Notes: generated from the sequence alone by a model not told the origin. Counted from the stretch's first letter, positions 35,565 to 45,162 are shown. The stretch: DNA of 64,000 nt from Cryobacterium sp. Y50 (GCF_002929805.1 NZ_PJJM01000103.1:1-64000), one strand, 5' to 3'. Numbers and translations are program-made.

Positions 35565-36361
35565 TGGTGGTTGAGGGGGTGCGCAGCACTCCCGACAAGA
35601 GCAAAATGTCGCTCGGGCAGCATCTGCTGGAGTTACGCAAGCGACTCTTTCTCGCCGCTGCCGGAATCCTGGTCGGTGCAATTGCGGGCTGGCTGCTGTC
35701 CGGATTTGTCTGGGACGGTCTGCGCGAGCCGATCTACGCCATCGTTCGGGCGCAGAACCGCAACGCGCAGATCAACTACCCCGATATCACGAGTGCCTTC
35801 GACCTAAAGCTGCGCATCTCCTTCTACGTCGGGTTGATCGTCTCGAGCCCCGTCTGGCTGTACCAGATCTTCGCCTTTCTGGTACCCGGGCTGACCCGTC
35901 GTGAGAAGCAGTACACCTTCGGATTCTTCTTCTCGGCCGTTCCGCTGTTTCTTCTCGGCTGCGCGGCCGGCTGGTACGTACTGCCGCACGTGGTCGAGCT
36001 CATGACGAGTTTCGCGCCGCAGCAGGACGCGGCGCTCATCAACGCGCAAAACTATTTCGATTTCGTGCTCAAACTCATGATCGCCATCGGTATCGCATTC
36101 GTGCTGCCGGTGTTCATTGTGCTGCTCAACTTCGCCGGGGTGATCAGCGCCCGTTCCATCATCAAATCCTGGCGAGTGGCCATTCTGGTCATCGTGCTGT
36201 TCACGGCGATCGCGACCCCGGCCGCAGACGTCGTATCGATGTTCCTGCTCGCCGTGCCCATGGTCGCGCTCTATTTCACCGCCTACGGCATCGCCGTGCT
36301 GCACGACCGCCGAGCCGCCCGGCGCCTGCCCCCGGTCGGAGCGGACGGACTGCTGCTCTGA
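35564..36361 (+). CDS. tatC: Twin-arginine translocase subunit TatC
   Basis: 265 residues with six membrane helices. MSLGQHLLELRKRLF near the start has the conserved Glu used for twin-arginine signal recognition, and FSAVPLFLLGCAAGWYV and ATPAADVVSMFLLAVPM match the family. ATG 35564 overlaps tatA; ATG 35606, at the conserved motif, is an alternative. The next gene encodes a Tat substrate. Confidence 0.93.
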   Translation: MVVEGVRSTPDKSKMSLGQHLLELRKRLFLAAAGILVGAIAGWLLSGFVWDGLREPIYAIVRAQNRNAQINYPDITSAFDLKLRISFYVGLIVSSPVWLYQIFAFLVPGLTRREKQYTFGFFFSAVPLFLLGCAAGWYVLPHVVELMTSFAPQQDAALINAQNYFDFVLKLMIAIGIAFVLPVFIVLLNFAGVISARSIIKSWRVAILVIVLFTAIATPAADVVSMFLLAVPMVALYFTAYGIAVLHDRRAARRLPPVGADGLLL

Positions 36362-36513
36362 TCCGTGGATCGGCATCCGTTCAAAGCACACTCACTCCTT
36401 ATCGTTTGCTTACATGCCGTGTCCAGCCCCGCGAGGAAATACTTTGCGCGGGTAGGTTGACGAAGTCTGTTCAGACACGCTCGGCACATTCACACAACGT
36501 CAGGAGAACTGGA

Positions 36514-37470
36514 ATGTTCGATCAGGGTTTCATTACCAACGCCATTAACCGCAGTGCAGAGAATTCCACCGACCGCCGAAACTTTCTGCGCGCCGCCGGT
36601 GTGGCCGGTTTCGGGGTGGGCGCGGCGGTGCTCGCCACCGGTGGTCCGGCACTCGCTTCGGAAGCGGCCGCGGCGCCGGCAGCCGCACCGAGCGATGCCG
36701 CCATTTTGAACTTCGCGCTCAATCTGGAGTACCTCGAGGCCGAGTTTTACCTGCGCGCCACGACCGGTAGCGGGCTGCCCGACAGCCTGACCACGGGAAC
36801 AGGAGCCCGTGGCGGGGTGACCGGCGGCCGCATGGTGAATTTCAAGACCGGGATCATCAAGAAGTACGCCGACGAGATCGCTGCCGACGAGAAGGCGCAC
36901 GTTGCCTTCCTGCGCTCCGCGCTGGGCAGTGTCGCAGTGTCCCGCCCCAGGATCAATCTCGATGCGAGCTTCACCGCGGCCGCCCAGGCGGCCGGGCTGG
37001 TCAAGCCGGGGCAGAAGTTCGACGTCTACGCCAATGAGGCGAACTTTCTGTTCGGTGCGTTCATCTTTGAGGACGTCGGAGTGACCGCGTACAAGGGTGC
37101 AGCTCCCTTGATCTCGAACAAGACCTTCCTGGAGGCCGCCGCTGGGCTGCTCGCGGTCGAGGCCTATCACGCCGGTGTTATTCGCAGCACGCTCTACGCT
37201 CTCGGTATCGCCGTTCCCTCGGTGTACACGACGGCGCAGGCGATCTCCGATGTGCGCGATGCCGTCGATGGCAGGGCCGACCTCGACCAGGGCATCGGCA
37301 ACGCGTCGAAGGCCAACCTCGCGCCGACCGACGCGAACGGCCTCGCCTACAGCCGCAGCGCCGCCCAGGTGCTCAACATCACCTATCTCAACGCGGCTCC
37401 GGTGCGTTCGGGCGGATTCTTCCCGGCCGGAGTCAACGGCGTGATCAACACGAGTGGGGCCAACGGCTAG
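36514..37470 (+). CDS. Tat-exported ferritin-like domain protein
   Basis: 318 residues. A twin-arginine signal, DRRNFLRAAG, followed by a hydrophobic stretch and ALAS cleavage site, sends the folded protein out through Tat. The mature part begins AILNFALNLEYLEAEFYLRAT, a Ferritin_2 helix with a Glu-rich metal-site pattern, and continues with DEKAHVAFLR and EAYHAGVIRSTLY, giving the further Glu/His ligands. Role outside the cell is unknown; iron handling or peroxide defence are options. AGGAG precedes ATG 36514. GGAAAT (36435-36440) and GTT (36456-36458) upstream could be an ECF-sigma promoter, but weakly so. Confidence 0.85.
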   Translation: MFDQGFITNAINRSAENSTDRRNFLRAAGVAGFGVGAAVLATGGPALASEAAAAPAAAPSDAAILNFALNLEYLEAEFYLRATTGSGLPDSLTTGTGARGGVTGGRMVNFKTGIIKKYADEIAADEKAHVAFLRSALGSVAVSRPRINLDASFTAAAQAAGLVKPGQKFDVYANEANFLFGAFIFEDVGVTAYKGAAPLISNKTFLEAAAGLLAVEAYHAGVIRSTLYALGIAVPSVYTTAQAISDVRDAVDGRADLDQGIGNASKANLAPTDANGLAYSRSAAQVLNITYLNAAPVRSGGFFPAGVNGVINTSGANG

Positions 37471-37482
37471 CTCACCCCGCAG

Positions 37483-37524
37483 CCCCGCGAATCCTTGTAT
37501 GAAGCCGACCAGGGATTCGCGGGG
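37483..37524 (+). terminator. Intrinsic terminator after the ferritin-like gene
   Basis: Perfect 12-bp stem, CCCCGCGAATCC (37483-37494) with its complement at 37513-37524, followed by TTTCTG. It lies just after the stop at 37470. Confidence 0.85.
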
Positions 37525-37617
37525 TTTCTGCGCGCCAGCACTGTCGGCATCCGTTGGATCGATGTTTTACCGGTGCCATGGATGCTGCTACCCAGCCGAT
37601 GATCGACAACCTCCCCG

Positions 37618-39219
37618 TCAGGCCGAGACGGACACCGTGACTTCGTGCAGTCCGGTGGCGCCGTCGGGGGCGACGTCGGCCGTTGCCGACGTTTGAACGA
37701 GGTTGGCGGCATCCGTTGCCCGCACCTTGATGGAGTGATTACCGATGCCGGCGTCGGTCCAGGTGTATGCCCACTGCCGCCACGTGTCGACCGAAATGGC
37801 GTCGGCGAGCGTCGCGTCCTGCCACGGGCTGTTGTCGATCTGTACCGCGACGGCGCTCACGCCCACGTGCTGGGACCAGGCGACACCGGCAATGACGACC
37901 GACCCGGCCGGAACGGACGTTCCGCCGCGCGGTACGTCGATGCGCGAGGAGAGTTTGACCGGCCCGAGGGCGGACCAGCCGCGCGGCGTCCAGTAACCCT
38001 GCTCATCGGCGAAGCGCGTGAGCTTGAGTTCAATGACCCACTTCGTCGCTGACACGTAGCCATATAAGCCCGGCACCACCATGCGCACCGGGTAGCCGTG
38101 TTCGAGCGGCAGCGGTTCGCCGTTCATGCCGACCGCAAGAATAGCGTTGCGCCCGTCGGTCAGCGCCTCGATGGGGGTGCCGGCGGTGAAACCGTCCTGG
38201 CTTCGGGAGAGCACCATGTCGGCGCCGCTCTGTGGTTTCGCCCGGGCCAGCAGCTCTCGAATCGGATAGCCGAGCCAGGTGGCGCTGCCGATCAGGTCGC
38301 CGCCGACGTAGTTGGAGACGCAGGCGAGTGTCGTCATGCTCTCCTCGAGCGGCAGGGCGAGCAGTTCGGCGAAGTCGATCTCGACCTCATTCTCGACCAT
38401 TCCGGTGATCTTCAGCCGCCACGTGGTCGGGTCGATGCGCGGCACGCTCAGGGCGGTATCAATGCGGTAAAAGTCGGCGTTCGGGGTGATCAGTGGGGTG
38501 ATGCCTGCCACGTCGAGGCTCGCCCCCGCCGGAATGGCGGCCTGGCGAACGGATGCCGCTGGCAGTGTGAACAGCGCGCGTGCGGCATCCGCTGCCCGGG
38601 TCCCTACGGCGCTGATCTGGGCGCCGGCCAGGGTAAGGAGCCCGATGCCGGCGGTCACGCCGGTGTAGACGAGGAAGCGGCGACGATCGGGGCCGTTCGG
38701 TTCGAGGGGTGCGACGATGCCGGCTGGTTCCACTGCGGGAGCGGGCCGTGGCAACCGGGTCGTGAGAAGGGTCAGCGCGATGGCCGAGCCCCCCATGGCG
38801 ACCACGGCGGGCACCGCGTCAAGGGTGGAGGCGCTCGAGCGGGACAACACCGCAAACAGGGCGATCCCGCCGATGAGCACGACGAGCAGCCGGCCGAACG
38901 GCGGGCGCCGACTCTCCAGGATGCCGGCGAGGGCGGCGAGTACCAGCAGCACGAGCACGATGGTGACGATCAGCACGATCTTGTCGGCTGTGCCGAACAA
39001 GCCGATCACGAGGTCTTTGACTTCCGCCGGAACAATGTCGATGGCGAGCGCACCAACCGTGAGCACCGGGCTCGCGCCGGGAGCGAGCCAGGTCGCGGTC
39101 AGTTCGGCCAGACCGAGGCCGGCCAGCGCGGCGGCGAGACCGACAGCTGCCGGGCGCCAGAGCACCCGGGCACGGCTGGGCGTGGCAGCAGCCGCGGTGC
39201 CCGGGGTGACGTAGACCAT
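37618..39219 (-). CDS. Membrane molybdopterin oxidoreductase (sulfite-oxidase fold)
   Basis: 533 residues. The N-terminal 170 hold about four membrane helices, then DRRRFLVYTG and another hydrophobic segment lead to an external sulfite-oxidase-type domain. TLACVSNYVGGDLIG provides the Cys ligand of the molybdenum cofactor, and GYPVRMVVPGLYGYVSATKW is the family core, of which only the PGLYGY part is diagnostic. A C-terminal Ig-like dimer domain follows (WSQHVGVSAVAVQID). The substrate is unknown. GC-rich single gene on the minus strand, with its promoter in the 39220-39484 region. Confidence 0.86.
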   Translation of the reverse strand: MVYVTPGTAAAATPSRARVLWRPAAVGLAAALAGLGLAELTATWLAPGASPVLTVGALAIDIVPAEVKDLVIGLFGTADKIVLIVTIVLVLLVLAALAGILESRRPPFGRLLVVLIGGIALFAVLSRSSASTLDAVPAVVAMGGSAIALTLLTTRLPRPAPAVEPAGIVAPLEPNGPDRRRFLVYTGVTAGIGLLTLAGAQISAVGTRAADAARALFTLPAASVRQAAIPAGASLDVAGITPLITPNADFYRIDTALSVPRIDPTTWRLKITGMVENEVEIDFAELLALPLEESMTTLACVSNYVGGDLIGSATWLGYPIRELLARAKPQSGADMVLSRSQDGFTAGTPIEALTDGRNAILAVGMNGEPLPLEHGYPVRMVVPGLYGYVSATKWVIELKLTRFADEQGYWTPRGWSALGPVKLSSRIDVPRGGTSVPAGSVVIAGVAWSQHVGVSAVAVQIDNSPWQDATLADAISVDTWRQWAYTWTDAGIGNHSIKVRATDAANLVQTSATADVAPDGATGLHEVTVSVSA

Positions 39220-39332
39220 GTCGCCAGCCTAGAACGGGCGGCTGTGATTACCACCCAGCGCGGGCGCAGGCTCAGTTTCGTCAGACATCCGTTATGATTT
39301 GCCGGCCTGGGCGAGGACTGGTGCCGTTCGTC

Positions 39333-39417
39333 GTGGCTAATTCAGGAGATCGCGGCGAAATCGCCCCGGTTTCGTTCTGCAGAGGGTGATCCTGGCCGAT
39401 CTTCCTGAATTGGCCAC
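39333..39417. repeat. Imperfect long inverted repeat (possible MITE)
   Basis: Arms 39333-39352 and 39397-39417 match except for one substitution and one extra base, enclosing 44 bp that holds a further GGCGAAATCGCC self-complementary core. It lies in the 265-bp divergent region between the molybdopterin enzyme and helicase genes. It may be a small transposon-like element or a large hairpin; no target duplication is evident. Confidence 0.6.
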
Positions 39418-39484
39418 GGGGGAGGCCGGTGCGGGCTCCGTTCGGCAGGCAGGGGCAGCCGAAGTAGGGCAGTCTTAATAGACC

Positions 39485-41983
39485 ATGTCATTGCTCAAGA
39501 GCCTCCCCAACGAAACCGACCCCAACGTTCTCTTTGAGGCGTTCGAAAGCTGGGCGATCGAGCAGGGCCTCACCCTGTACTCGGCGCAGGAGGAAGCGGT
39601 CATCGAGATCGTGTCCGGTGCCAACCTCATTTTGAGCACACCGACCGGTACCGGCAAGTCGCTCGTGGCTGTCGGGGCCCACTTCGCCGCGCTCTCGGCC
39701 GGCAAGCGCAGCTTCTACACCGCGCCGATCAAGGCCCTCGTGAGCGAGAAGTTCTTCTCCCTGGTGGAGACCTTCGGGGCTGAGAATGTCGGAATGATGA
39801 CCGGTGACTCGAGCGTCAACGCCGACGCCCCGATCATCTGCTGCACGGCGGAGATCCTAGCCAACCTAGCGTTGCGCAACGGCGAGGACACCGAGGTCGA
39901 CCTCGTCGTGATGGACGAATTTCACTTCTATGGTGACCCGGAGCGCGGCTGGGCCTGGCAGGTGCCGCTGCTGTTGCTGCCGCGGGTGCAGTTCATCCTC
40001 ATGTCGGCCACGCTCGGTGACGTCAAATTCATCAGCGACGACCTGACCCGGCGTACCGGACGTGACACGGCCGTTGTCACCGGGGTGGAACGCCCGGTCC
40101 CGCTGAGCTACTACTACGAGCAGACGCCGGTGCACGAAACCGTCGAAGAACTGCTGCACACCGACAAGGCCCCGGTGTATATCGTGCACTTCTCCCAGGC
40201 GGCCGCCCTTGAACGCGCCCAGGCCCTCGCGAGTGCCAAGGTCGCCTCTCGTGAGCAGCGCGATGTGATCGCCGAACTGATCGGTGAGTTTCGGTTCACC
40301 ACCAGTTTCGGCAAGACCCTGTCGCGGCTCATTCGCATGGGAATCGGCGTGCACCACGCCGGCATGCTGCCGAAATACCGCCGATTGGTCGAGCAGCTCG
40401 CCCAACGCGGCTACCTGCGCGTGATCTGCGGCACCGACACCCTCGGCGTCGGCATCAACGTGCCTATCCGCACCGTGCTGTTCACCGCCCTCACCAAGTA
40501 CGACGGTGTGAAAATGCGCCAGGTCAACGTACGCGAGTTCCACCAGATCGCCGGGCGGGCCGGGCGGGCCGGCTATGACACAGCCGGCACGGTCGTCATC
40601 CAGGCGCCGGAGCACGAGAGCGATAACCTCAAGGCCATCGAAAAAGCTGGCGACGACCCGAAGAAGAAGCGCAAGATCGTGCGCAAGAAGGCGCCGGACG
40701 GTTTTGTGTCCTGGGGCGAACCGAGTTTTCGTCGGCTGGTCGACGCCGAACCCGAGACCCTGTCATCGAGCATGCAGATGACCGCGGCGATGCTCATCAA
40801 CGTGATCGGTCGCGGCGGCGACGCTTTCGCGCACGTGTACTCGCTGGTTTTTGACAACCACGAGCCGTGGCGGCGACAGCTCGTGCTGGCCCGACGCGCT
40901 CTGGGCATTTACAAGACCCTGCGCGAAGCCGGCATCGTGGAGCAGAGCGCGAGCGGCAGTATTCGCTTGACCGTCGACCTGCAGGCGAACTTCGCGCTCA
41001 ACCAGCCGCTCTCACCGTTCGCGCTGGCAGCGTTCGAGCTGCTCGATCCCGAAGCACCCACCTACTCGCTCGACATGATCTCCATTCTGGAGTCAACCCT
41101 GGACGACCCGCGGCCGGTGCTCATGGGGCAGCAATTCGCAGCCCGAGGTGAGGCAGTGAACGCGATGAAGCGGGAAGGCATCGAATATGACGAGCGGATG
41201 GCGCTGCTCGAAGAGATCACCTACCCCAAGCCTCTCGAGGAGCTGCTGAATTACACCTTCGAGACCTACAAGGCCTCCCAGCCGTGGATCGCCGACTTCG
41301 AGCTGCGACCGAAGACCGTCGTACGCGACATGTATGAGCGGGCCATGTCTTTTGGAGAGTTCATCGCGTTCTACAAGCTCGCTCGTAGCGAGGGCGTCGT
41401 ACTGCGCTACCTGTCTGACGCTTACCGGGCGGCCCGGCAGACCATCCCCGACGAGGCCAAGAACGAAGACCTGCTCGACCTGATCGAGTGGCTCGGCGAA
41501 CTCGTGCGTCAGGTCGACTCGAGCCTGCTCGACGAGTGGGAGGAACTGCTGCACCCCGACCTCGCCGTGCACGCCGCCGAATCGCACGCGATTCTGCCGC
41601 CGCCGCCGCGCCGCCTCACCACTAACACGCGGGCATTTCGCATTCTGGTGCGGAACGAGCTGTTCCGCCGGGTACAGCTGGCCGCACTCGAGCACTACGA
41701 CGAGCTCGGCGAACTCGACCGCGAACACGGTTACTCAAGTGACGTCTGGGCCGAGGCGATGGACGGCTACTTCGCCGACCACGATGAGCTGCTCACTGGC
41801 GGCAACGCCCGCAGCTCCGACCTGCTCATGATCGAAGAGGGTGCTGAGGAGTGGACCGTGCGTCAAATTCTTGATGACCCGGCCGGGGATCACGATTGGG
41901 GCATCAGCGCGAGCGTGAATCTCGCCGACTCCGACGAGCTCGGCGAAGCCGTCGTGCGGGTCACCGGGGTCAACCGGTTGTAA
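39485..41983 (+). CDS. Ski2-like DEAD/DEAH-box RNA helicase
   Basis: 832 residues. Motif I is TPTGTGKSLVA, motif II VVMDEFHFYGDPERG, motif III MSATLGD, and motif VI FHQIAGRAGRAGYDT, as in HelY/Mtr4/Ski2 helicases. The C-terminal 200 residues match the DSHCT-type helical region. It probably unwinds structured RNA in processing or decay. There is no Shine-Dalgarno site before ATG 39485, and a TTAATA box ends only four bases before it, so a leaderless message is possible. Confidence 0.88.
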   Translation: MSLLKSLPNETDPNVLFEAFESWAIEQGLTLYSAQEEAVIEIVSGANLILSTPTGTGKSLVAVGAHFAALSAGKRSFYTAPIKALVSEKFFSLVETFGAENVGMMTGDSSVNADAPIICCTAEILANLALRNGEDTEVDLVVMDEFHFYGDPERGWAWQVPLLLLPRVQFILMSATLGDVKFISDDLTRRTGRDTAVVTGVERPVPLSYYYEQTPVHETVEELLHTDKAPVYIVHFSQAAALERAQALASAKVASREQRDVIAELIGEFRFTTSFGKTLSRLIRMGIGVHHAGMLPKYRRLVEQLAQRGYLRVICGTDTLGVGINVPIRTVLFTALTKYDGVKMRQVNVREFHQIAGRAGRAGYDTAGTVVIQAPEHESDNLKAIEKAGDDPKKKRKIVRKKAPDGFVSWGEPSFRRLVDAEPETLSSSMQMTAAMLINVIGRGGDAFAHVYSLVFDNHEPWRRQLVLARRALGIYKTLREAGIVEQSASGSIRLTVDLQANFALNQPLSPFALAAFELLDPEAPTYSLDMISILESTLDDPRPVLMGQQFAARGEAVNAMKREGIEYDERMALLEEITYPKPLEELLNYTFETYKASQPWIADFELRPKTVVRDMYERAMSFGEFIAFYKLARSEGVVLRYLSDAYRAARQTIPDEAKNEDLLDLIEWLGELVRQVDSSLLDEWEELLHPDLAVHAAESHAILPPPPRRLTTNTRAFRILVRNELFRRVQLAALEHYDELGELDREHGYSSDVWAEAMDGYFADHDELLTGGNARSSDLLMIEEGAEEWTVRQILDDPAGDHDWGISASVNLADSDELGEAVVRVTGVNRL

Positions 41984-42023
41984 CCCGACTCCGCCACGGC
42001 CATGTCCGTCACCGTGCCCGACA

Positions 42024-42077
42024 CTGGGTAGCCGCTATGGTAACGGGCGAAGCGGCTACCCAGATTGGGCGCGCTCA
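42024..42077. repeat. Dispersed repeat, copy B, with 13-bp perfect hairpin
   Basis: Contains a 13-bp perfect inverted repeat (42024-42036 with 42051-42063, 14-nt loop) and, at 42033-42077, the sequence shared with copy A at 18075-18119. It lies between the helicase gene and the convergent sulfurtransferase gene and may act as a two-way terminator or REP-like element. No T run follows on either strand. Confidence 0.65.
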
Positions 42078-42107
42078 CCCGGTGTTGGTGCGCTGCCCTC
42101 CCGGCCG

Positions 42108-43004
42108 TTACGCGCCGGGAGCGTTCAGCGGCGCGGCCGCGTCGGCCGTCCACTCGTTGAGCGACCCGTCGTAGATCGAGACGTGCTCGTTGCCGGCGCG
42201 GATGAGCGCGAGAGCACTGGCCGCCGCGGCGATTCCGCCGCCGCAGTAGGTCACGAGGTGAGCGCTCGAGGTCACGGTCGGTGCGAGAGCTGCCCTGAGC
42301 GCGTCACCACTCAAGAAGGCGTTCGTGCCGGGGTCGACGAGCTTCGCGGCGGGCAAGCTGATGCTGCCCGGAATGTGCCCGGCGCGCGGACGGGTTCCGG
42401 CCGTACCGGCGAACTCCGCCGGCGGCACTGAGCAGACGAGGGCGGCATCGGCTTTGCCTGCGACGATCGACTCGACGAAGCTCTTGTCGACCCACAGTTC
42501 GGGCCGCGGCGTTGCTACAAAGCCGCTGGCGAATCTTGGGTGCGTGCCGCCGGTGGCGTACGGGCGCGTTTCGGCGTGCCACTTCGCCAGGCCGCCGTCA
42601 AGCACGGCGACATCGTCGTAGCCGAAGGCTCGGAACAGCCACCAGATGCGCGCCGCCCACTGACCGACGACGGCGTCGTAGACGACCACCGTGGTCTCAT
42701 TGTCAATGCCGACGGATACCGCGGCCGCTTCAAACATTTCGGCACTCGGCCGCGAGAAGTCGAATTCACCGGCTGGGTCAGAGAAAACGTCGAACAGGTC
42801 AGCGAACACGGCACCGGGGATGTGCCCCTTGGTGAGATAGTCATCGCGCCCACTGAGGTAATGCGGCCCGTCGTTAGCTGCGGGGACAGCGAATACGGTG
42901 GCGTCGAGAATGACCAAATTGTCGGAACCGAGATGGTCGGCCAGCCATTGCGTGGACACAACGGGGCTGGATACAACGAGCGAGGACGGCACGGGTGAAG
43001 TCAT
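42108..43004 (-). CDS. Thiosulfate/3-mercaptopyruvate sulfurtransferase
   Basis: 298 residues with two rhodanese domains. The first (about 10-145) is inactive and has VVVYDAVVGQWAARIWW without the Cys. The second carries the active loop TYCGGGIAAAASAL, Cys near residue 254, after RAGHIPGS. The CGGGIA loop resembles mercaptopyruvate-type enzymes more than the CRKGVT of classic rhodanese. It moves sulfane sulfur to cyanide or thiol acceptors in the cytosol. ATG 43004 suits the family length. Confidence 0.9.
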   Translation of the reverse strand: MTSPVPSSLVVSSPVVSTQWLADHLGSDNLVILDATVFAVPAANDGPHYLSGRDDYLTKGHIPGAVFADLFDVFSDPAGEFDFSRPSAEMFEAAAVSVGIDNETTVVVYDAVVGQWAARIWWLFRAFGYDDVAVLDGGLAKWHAETRPYATGGTHPRFASGFVATPRPELWVDKSFVESIVAGKADAALVCSVPPAEFAGTAGTRPRAGHIPGSISLPAAKLVDPGTNAFLSGDALRAALAPTVTSSAHLVTYCGGGIAAAASALALIRAGNEHVSIYDGSLNEWTADAAAPLNAPGA

Positions 43005-43076
43005 GATCCAAGGCTAACGGTGGCCGCCGACACCGGCCGGAACCGGAGTTGGTTCAGGTCATGCAGAGACATACAA

Positions 43077-43574
43077 CTACAGCGTTGTGGTCCAGTCGAG
43101 GTTGATTGTCTGTTTGATATAGATGTTCTCGCCGAGTCCCGGCACCGAAGGATTCATCGTGAGCAACAACTGCACTGGAATATTGAATCGTTGGGCGATA
43201 TCGAAAAAAGCGTCTCCCTCGATGACCGTATAGGTGAGCAACGCCCCGCTGCCATTCGATGTGGTTGCGCCGCGCGCACCGGGCGTGCTGCCGTGGTCGA
43301 CGGCCGGACCCTGGGGCAGCGGCACGGGTTCAGCGTTGGGCACGAGATCGGGTACTTCCGGGTTGGGAATCAATGCCGCTTCCTCCGTGGGGATCGGAGT
43401 GGGCGTCGGCGTCGGGGTGGGCGATGGTGTCGGTGTGACGCTCGGCGTGATGGTCACCGTCACCGCAGGTGCCGGTTCACCGGCGCAGCCGGCCAGAGCA
43501 ACGAGCAGGAGGGCAGCGACGGCGCTGCCCAGGGGGCGACGTGCGAAAACGGTGCGAATGGTAGGACCCTTCAA
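43077..43574 (-). CDS. LysM-domain lipoprotein
   Basis: 165 residues. A signal peptide ends in the lipobox LVALAGC (Cys30). A Thr/Pro-rich spacer with TPTPSPTPTPTPTP and an acidic stretch lifts a C-terminal LysM peptidoglycan-binding domain (about residues 112-160, YTVIEGDAFFDIAQRFNIPV then LLTMNP). It is anchored in the membrane and binds the wall. The start is odd: TTG 43574 is used here, but AAGG lies within the first codons and fits an ATT codon at 43562 instead. Confidence 0.8.
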   Translation of the reverse strand: MKGPTIRTVFARRPLGSAVAALLLVALAGCAGEPAPAVTVTITPSVTPTPSPTPTPTPTPIPTEEAALIPNPEVPDLVPNAEPVPLPQGPAVDHGSTPGARGATTSNGSGALLTYTVIEGDAFFDIAQRFNIPVQLLLTMNPSVPGLGENIYIKQTINLDWTTTL

Positions 43575-43672
43575 AGAAAGACGGTGCGGCCCGGCCGACC
43601 CACGCGTTCAGCCAGCTTAGGGGGAGATCGGTCCGGTTGGACAGGTTGGACCACCCCCATTTGGGGATCAGA

Positions 43673-45046
43673 TCAGCACTCGATCACGTTAACTGCGAGG
43701 CCACCCTCACTGGTTTCCTTATACTTCGTCATCATATCGAGTCCGGTCTGGCGCATGGTTTCGATCACAGTGTCGAGAGAGACCAGGTGGGTTCCGTCGC
43801 CGTGCAGTGCCAGCCGGGCCGCCGAAACGGCCGTCGACGAGGCGATGGCGTTGCGTTCGATGCAGGGCACCTGCACCAGGCCACCGACCGGGTCGCAGGT
43901 CAGTCCGAGGTGATGCTCCATGGCGATCTCGGCCGCATTCTCGACCTGGCGAGGTGTGCCGCCGAGCACGGCACAGAGCGCACCGGACGCCATTGCGCAC
44001 GCAGCTCCGACCTCGGCCTGGCAGCCGCCTTCGGCACCGGAAATTGAGGCGTTGGCCTTGACCAGGGACCCGATGGCCACTGCGGTGAGCAGATACCGAC
44101 GGATGCCGGCAGCATCCGCTTTCGGAACGAAGCGCAGGTAGTAATGGCCGACCGCCGGAATGATACCAGCCGCCCCGTTGGTGGGCGCGGTGACGACGCG
44201 GCCACCGGCCGCATTCTCTTCGTTGACCGCGAGCGCGAAGGCATGCAGCCACTCAGTCGAGGTGTCCCGGTCGTGTGTGGGCACGCGGTCATATTCTTCT
44301 AAGCGCATACGTACCGCTGCGGCGCGACGCTTGACCTTGAGACCGCCCGGCAGGGTGCCCTCGGCGACCAGTCCGGCTTCGACACAGACGTGCATGGCAT
44401 GCCAGATGGCGTCGAGTCCGGCATCGAGCACGGCGCTGCCGTGGATTGCTTCTTCATTGCGGCGCGCGATCTCGCAGATGCTTAGATCGTGCGCGTCGCA
44501 CAGCGCGAGCAATTCGGCACTGGACTCGAAGGGGAGCGGCTGCTGGGGAGCGGCCACTAAAACCTGGTCGCCATCGTGCCGAATAAACCCACCGCCGATG
44601 GAATAGAACGTCTCCTCGAACAGGGCCATCGAGTCGTCGGTGCCAAAAACGGAAATGGTCAGCGCGTTCGGATGCCCGGGGAGCCGGGTGCGCGGTTCGA
44701 AGTGCACATCGCTCTGGCGGATCGGGATCGTGTGCCCGCCGAGCAGCGTGATGGTCGCGCCGGTGTCCAGGCCGGACCAGGCCGCGCGCACGTCGCTCGG
44801 ATCGCAGGTTTCGGGTCGCAGTCCCCGGAGGCCGGCCAGGACGGCATTGGGGGTTCCGTGGCCGAGTCCCGTGGAACCAAGCGAACCAAAAAGTGAACAG
44901 CGGATGCGGGTGACCTCCGCCAATCGGCCGGTCGCGACCAGGTGTTCGGCGAAAACGCGCGCAGCGCGCATCGGTCCCACGGTGTGGGAACTGGATGGAC
45001 CAATGCCGATGGAGAAGAGGTCGAGGGCCGAGACGTACGCTGTCAC
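43673..45046 (-). CDS. sdaA: L-serine ammonia-lyase, iron-sulfur type
   Basis: 457 residues, single-chain form with beta then alpha regions. The N-terminus SALDLFSIGIGPSSSHTVGP is the classic signature, and the iron-sulfur Cys residues are in GGCQAEVGAACAMASGALC, with a further Cys in HHLGLTCDP. It splits L-serine into pyruvate and ammonia. ATG 45046 begins at the family start. Divergence from neighbours and no operon partner suggest its own promoter. Confidence 0.94.
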   Translation of the reverse strand: MTAYVSALDLFSIGIGPSSSHTVGPMRAARVFAEHLVATGRLAEVTRIRCSLFGSLGSTGLGHGTPNAVLAGLRGLRPETCDPSDVRAAWSGLDTGATITLLGGHTIPIRQSDVHFEPRTRLPGHPNALTISVFGTDDSMALFEETFYSIGGGFIRHDGDQVLVAAPQQPLPFESSAELLALCDAHDLSICEIARRNEEAIHGSAVLDAGLDAIWHAMHVCVEAGLVAEGTLPGGLKVKRRAAAVRMRLEEYDRVPTHDRDTSTEWLHAFALAVNEENAAGGRVVTAPTNGAAGIIPAVGHYYLRFVPKADAAGIRRYLLTAVAIGSLVKANASISGAEGGCQAEVGAACAMASGALCAVLGGTPRQVENAAEIAMEHHLGLTCDPVGGLVQVPCIERNAIASSTAVSAARLALHGDGTHLVSLDTVIETMRQTGLDMMTKYKETSEGGLAVNVIEC

Positions 45047-45162
45047 ACTCCCATGCTAAGTCTTTCGGCCGGGAAAGCCGTCAGTGGGTCGCAGACCGGA
45101 TGCCAGTAGCCGGTGGGTGTGCGGTTTAAATCTCAAGCCTCCCTTGCGGCAACAATGCAGAT

